Below are positions 12,001 through 18,000 of a stretch of 57,521 nt of DNA, piece by piece. The stretch covers positions 1 through 57,521 of the forward strand of contig NZ_BAAAYN010000062.1 of the NCBI RefSeq assembly GCF_039536245.1, given 5' to 3'. This DNA is from Cryptosporangium minutisporangium (GTDB lineage: Bacteria; Actinomycetota; Actinomycetes; Mycobacteriales; Cryptosporangiaceae). The number at the start of each line of letters is the position of its first letter. Within the stretch, counting starts at the first letter, position 1. Under the pieces are notes generated by a model, which saw nothing but the letters and a program-made list of their open reading frames with translations, was not told where the DNA came from and searched no databases. A program made the position numbers and the translations under genes.

Positions 12001-15000
12001 CGCGACCGGCGCCCGCACGGAGCTGACGGTCGGTGGCCGGGTGCTGGCCGTGACGTTCGCGACCGGCGGCACCGGCGCGGCGCTGACCGTCACCCCGAAC
12101 GGCCGGACGGAGCTGACGATCAGCACGCCGGGCCACCTGGACGCGCAGGCGGAGCGCGACGCCGACCGCCGGGTGAGCCGGGAGATCGGCAGGGCGCTCG
12201 CCGTGCTGGCCGGGCGCGCGGGTCCGGGCATCCTCGGCTCCGGTGCGCTGCCGGGCGTCCCGGACGAGAACGAGATCTCCCCCGCCGACGCCGCGCTCGC
12301 CGCCGAACTCCTCGCCGCGGTCGACAGCACCGACTCCGCGGCCATCGCCGACCTGCTCGCCACCTGCCACCTCACCGACACCGGCGGAGCGTTCCGCTAC
12401 GCCGCGCTCCGTCGGGCCGGGCTGATCTCGGACGACGCGGACATCGCACTCACCGACCTGTCCGTGGACGCGGACGGGACCACGGTGGCGCGCCGGATCG
12501 TCACCGCCGCGATCGTCGGCACCGCCGACGCCCAGTTCGGATGGACCGCCGACGAGGTCGTCGCCGACCGGCTGTTCCGATTCACGCTGCCGGACGGCAC
12601 CGAGGTCGCGGTCGAGTTGGTGGCGAGCGGCGACACCACCACGCCGGACGTCCGCGTGCACGACGACGTCGTCACCGTGCTGATCCCGGCGAAGCCGGTC
12701 GGGGCGGACACCGCGGCCGGGATCGCGGACGCGGTCCTCGACGCGGTCGCCGCCCGAGTTCCCGGACTCCGCCCGGTCGCGCTCGACCCGCAGGCCGAGG
12801 CGGTGCGCCAGGCACTGACCGTGCCACCCACCGCCGCCGACCCGGCGTACGCCCTCGCGCGCCTCGCGGCCGAGGCCTACGGTCAGGCCGCCGGTACCGA
12901 CCGGGGTCCGGCCGCCCGGGTCGTCGCCGACGTCCTCGGCGCCGTGAACAGCCGCGAGCTGATCCGCCTCCTGCACGGCCTGCCGCCCGGCGCGGAGCCG
13001 TTGGGCCTCGCGCTGCGTCATCGGGCCGCGACGGCTGCGCTGCGGGAGGTGGCCGACACCGCGTCGAGCCTGCAGAGCCTGTACGCGGTGCGGCAGCTCA
13101 CGCTCCGCCCGGACACCCGGCTCGAGGTGGCGCTCGCCGGGCGGCCGGATCCGATCGTGATCGACGCTCGCGACCTGGTCCAGCGGCTCGCGGACCTGGC
13201 CACCGACACCGACCCCGGCGCGCTGCTGGCCGCGGCGGCGACCGAGCTCGGCCTCCGGCTGGGAGACAGCGCGGCGCGGCCGGACAGCGAGCCGGACGAC
13301 CCGGCCGCGGCCGGCCGCCGAGCCGCGATGACGCTGCTCGCCGACGTGCAGCTCCAGTTCGGAGCCGACGCCGAGCTCGCCGACGCCGTCGACCGGGCGT
13401 TCCTCGCGCTGATGCGGCCCGAGCACTACTGGAACGCGGCACGGCACGCCGCGGCGACCGATGGCCTGCCGACCGCCGCCACCGCGCTCTTCTCCCGGCT
13501 GGCGACCGAGACCTGGGCCGGCGATCCCGCCGGTGCGGACGCTCCCGGCCCGTTCGGCACCGAGCACGGCCCGGCCGCGGCGGCGTACGCGGTCCGGGAC
13601 GCGTTCGCCGCCTACCGCGACGCCCTCGCCGCGGCCGCGACCGCCCACGCCGGTGCGCAGACGGTCGACGAAACGCGGGCCGCGTTCGAGGACGGGCTGC
13701 GCCGGCTGCTCGCCGCCCACCAGGCCGAATCCGACCGGCTCAGCCGCCGCGCGAACGCCGGACCGTCCGCGCAACAGCGCGCGGAGCTGCTCGCCCAGAC
13801 CGAGTCGATCCGCGACGCGCTGCGCGGCGCCGAGCAGGCCCATCAGGACGGATTGCGCGCGGAGGCCCAGAGCTCGCCGACCGAGGCCGAACAGCACCGC
13901 GTCCAGGTGGCGAACCACCTGAGTGCGGCGGTGCGGCGCACCGAGAACGCCGAGCAGCAACGCCGAGCCGCGCGGACGCCGGCTCCGACCAGCGTCCGCA
14001 CACCGTCCGCGACCGGTCCGACACCGCCGGGCCGGATCCAGCGGGCGGCCGCCGCGCTGCAGGCGGCGATGAAGCGGATGCCGTTCGTCCGGCAGTACGG
14101 CCAGCTCCTGGTCGTCCGCTACGGCCGGGGCCTCGGGACGCCGGTACGCATCCAGCTCAGCCCGCTGCCGGGTCCGGAGGCACTCCGCGTCCGGCTCACC
14201 GACGAGATGATCGGCGATGGACCGGTCCCGATGCGGATTCCGATCAACCTGATAGAGATCGACCCGGACCGGATCGTCGACGTCGAGAGCCAGGCCGATC
14301 TGGAACGCGCACTCGGCGCGGCACTGGCGCAGGCGGCCGCCGAGACGGTCGAGCGCACCACTCGTCAGATCACGCTGCGCCGGCTGGCCAAACTGGTGAC
14401 CGCGCGCCGCGACCTGTTCACGGCTCGGGAGACCTCCCGCCGTTTCGGGCGTCTCCGGTCGACCGTGCTCCCGGCGACGATCGCGGACATGGCGACGCTG
14501 CGAGGGCTGATCTGGGAACTGCAGCAGCACGTCGCGCTGGAGGAGCAGGTCGCGGCGACGGCCGAGCAGGCAGCGCGTGCGACCGCGGCCGACGCTCCGC
14601 TGCTGGACGCCGAAGCCCGCCAGCTCATGGACCAACTCGCGGTCAGCTACCGGCGCCTCGGCGACCTGGTCCGGCGAGCCGGGGCGATCGGCGTCCCCAG
14701 CCGGATCGCCGCCCTCGAAGCCGGTATCCGCCGGCTGAGCCCGGCCGACGCCGCGACGCTGCTCCGGGCCTTCCGCGATCCGGAGCTGTGGGAGGCCGCC
14801 GAGGCAGCCGCGTACCGGCCGCCGCAGGTGCCCACCCGCTCCCCGGTCGACGAGCTGCCGACCCTGCCGACATCCGCCCCGCCGGCCCCGCCGAGCCCGG
14901 CCTCGCTCCCGCCGGCCGGGCCGCCGCCGGGACCCGCACCGATCGACCCGGCACGTCTCGCGGCCGTCCGGGCCGCCGTGGACGACGTCCTCTCCGACGT

Positions 15001-18000
15001 GGCGCCGGCACTGGTGACCGGACGCCTCCGCACGGTCGAGTGGCAGGACGACCAGACGCTCCTCGTGCACCTGCAGAATCCCGACGAGTCGGTCACCGTA
15101 CCGATCGATGCCCTGCTCGACGACCTGGCCCGCCGTCCGGACCACAGCGACCTGCCGATGCGCGTCGCCGACCGCCTCGGGCGTCGGATCGGCGCGACGC
15201 TGGGCCTGCACCGCCACCCCGCGGCCGGTGCGCTCATCGCGCTGGTGACGCTCGAAGCGCGCGCGCCCGGGGCGCCACTCGACCGGGCCGTCGCGGGCCG
15301 CATCGCGGAGGTCGCCGAGGAGCTCGGCCTGCTCCAGTCCCCGCCCACCGGACTGGTCCCGGTCGATGAGCTGCCCCCTGCCGTGCAGGCGCGGATGCCG
15401 GCGATCACCGGGCCGACGCCCAGCCGGTTCGACCGCTTGGGCTGGATGAACAGCGAAACCAGGCACCCCAGCGCGCTCCCCGCCGACCAGGTTGCCGCGG
15501 TCGTCGACTCCTTGGTCGTCCCGGCGCTGCGCGCCGCCGGTCTGATCGCCGCCGGCGCGATGTCCGATCCGGACACGCTCTCGGTGGTGCTCCCCGACGG
15601 GGAGCAACGCGCGATCGCGCTCCCGCGGGTGCACGCCGCCCGCGTGGGCGTCGACGGGGCCCGGCTGGCCGCCCTGGTCACCGAGGCGTTCGCCGACGAG
15701 GTGCACGGCGGTGCCGACAGCGGGCGCCGCGAGGCCCAGTTCCGCACATTGGCCCGGCTGCTCGAGCTCACCACCGGCGACGTCCGGGACGGCGTCCTGC
15801 AGCGCCTGCGGCGCGTCGCGGGCGTTCCCGGTGAGAACCGGTGGACCGATCGGCTCACCGGATACGAGCGCTACCTGTTCTACGCCCTCACGCGCGATCC
15901 GGTGCACGCCGAGGTGATCGGTGGGCCGGACCCCGACGTGCTGCGGCGGCTCGCGGCCGCCGAGCGTGCGCTCCCGCTGCTGGACGGGCGCCGCGGCGGC
16001 CTTGGCCTGGTCCGGGTCGCCGAGCTGGGGCGCGACGGGCGGATCCGGATCACGCTGCCCGGATCCGGACGCCTCGGACGGGGCCGCTCCGAACGCGTCG
16101 ACCTGCCCGCCGACCTGCTCGAACCGGCATCCTCGTCCGGTTCGGACGTCGACGCGGATCTGGACGCGGCGCTTCCGCGGCTCGGCGCCTGGCTGGGCCG
16201 GGTCACCGCCCGGGCCGAGGGCGTCGGTGTGCTCCTGCAGCAGAACGAGGAGGCTCTCGGAGAGGTCTACGGCTGGACCGCCGTCCGCGACCGGATCCGC
16301 ACCGCCCTGCGGCTACCGGCCGCGGACCGTCCGGCCCTCCAGCAGCGGCTCGCGGCGGCGGAGAGCGCGCTGGAGGCGGCGGCGCGGCGGGCCGGGCTGA
16401 TCACCGACGACCGGCCGCCCCTGGCGAACCCGGGAGTGCGCCGAGGGCTGGCCGCCGCGGTGCGCGACGCCGTGCACGCGGTCTTCCGGCCGAACACCGG
16501 ATCGGCCGGGAACGTCGGGACGCCGGCGGGCCCTGGCGTGACCGTCGTCGGGCTCGCCGAGATCCAGGCGGAGGTCGGTCCGCTGACCGCGGCCGAGGAG
16601 CGCGTCTACGACGCGGTCATCCGCACGCTCCCCCGCGCCGTCGACCCACGGATCCAGGCGACGTTGCGCCCGGACGGGGAGCTCGAGCTGACCAGGCGGC
16701 GCTACGTCACCCGACGGGTCCGGATCGATCTGCGCGCCGCGGTGTCCGAGCTGGGCGGCCTGCTCGCGGCCCGCGGCGGCCTCCCCGCCGACCAGGCCGC
16801 GCTGGACGCCGTGGTGATCGCCTGGCTCGGCGGCGTGATGCAGCGGGAGATCGCGGCCGTCCTCCGCCCGGTCAGGCATCCGTTCGCGCGGGCGCGGAAC
16901 CGGGTGTTCGACGGTGCGCTGCCCGAGTGGTTGCCGGGCCTGCTGCGGGCTCAGCGGACCGACTACCGCGTCCTGCTGCCGGGACGCACGGATCGCCGTC
17001 GCTCGCTGAGCCGCGCGGACCTGACCGTGCTCGGCGCGAAGGCCGCCGCCGCCCGCGCCTACGACCAGGTCGACCCGGCCACCCGCCGGGTGCTGGACGC
17101 GATCCTCACCACCGAGGAGGCGTACGACCCGGACGTTCGCAGCCGGATGCTCCGGGCGCTGGCGGGTGGCCTGACCAGCCGTCAGCTCGCGATCTTCCGC
17201 GCGCAGAACCACCCCGAGGACCTGCAGCGGCCGGGCGTCCGCGCGGTCCACGCCCGGTTCCGCGCCGGCTTGCCGGGGCTCCGCGTCGATCCGGAGCTCG
17301 ACCTGCCGTTCGACCTCGACACCGAGCTGACGATCCACGCCGTGCACCGGCTCACCGACCTCCAGGCGCCCCGGGTGCACAACGGCCTGTGGCGCGTCGA
17401 GCCGGTCGGCCGCCGCCGCGATCTGCGGTTGAACAACTCGCGCGTGTTCCGGGGCGTGTGGGTGCTGCCTGTTCCCGGCGACGCGCTCCCGCCCGACCAG
17501 CTCGTCCGCGTCACCCGGATGAACCCGCACTTCCTCGCCCAGCTCCACTACGTGCTGGAAGTCAGCGACGCGGCGGCCGCGCTCCCTCCCGCCGCCCTCG
17601 ACCGGCTGATCGCGGACGCCGTGGAGCGCGAGATCAGCCGGGCACACAGTCGCCTGGCGGAGATGGTGCCCGGCAAGTGGGCGCTCGCACTCCGGTCGGC
17701 CAGCATCCCGCTGGCGGGGATGGGCGCGGTCGGGGCCGCCATCGGCGTCGACCTGATCAGTCTCGCCGACGCGGTCGGCTACTTCATCGCCACCGGAACC
17801 AGCGCCGTGCTGGGCTCGGTGGGCACGGTGTGGTTCATGCGGCACCTGGTGCGCGTGGTGGGCCGCCGGCTGCCGGAGGAGTTCGGCCAGTTCTACCGGC
17901 GCACCACGGAGTCCGATCTCGACGGCGGCCAGCAACGGATCGACGCCGCGCGGACCGCGGTCAACCTTCCGGAGCAGGGTCCGCTCGACGTTCCGGCCCG

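Noticed and set aside
9224-15907. Very long minus-strand open frame (over 2,200 codons) antisense to the toxin gene
   Set aside because: Its product is Arg/Gly/Val-rich without domain signatures. Long open antisense frames are expected opposite high-GC genes because of codon bias, while the plus frame has domain repeats and conserved triads.
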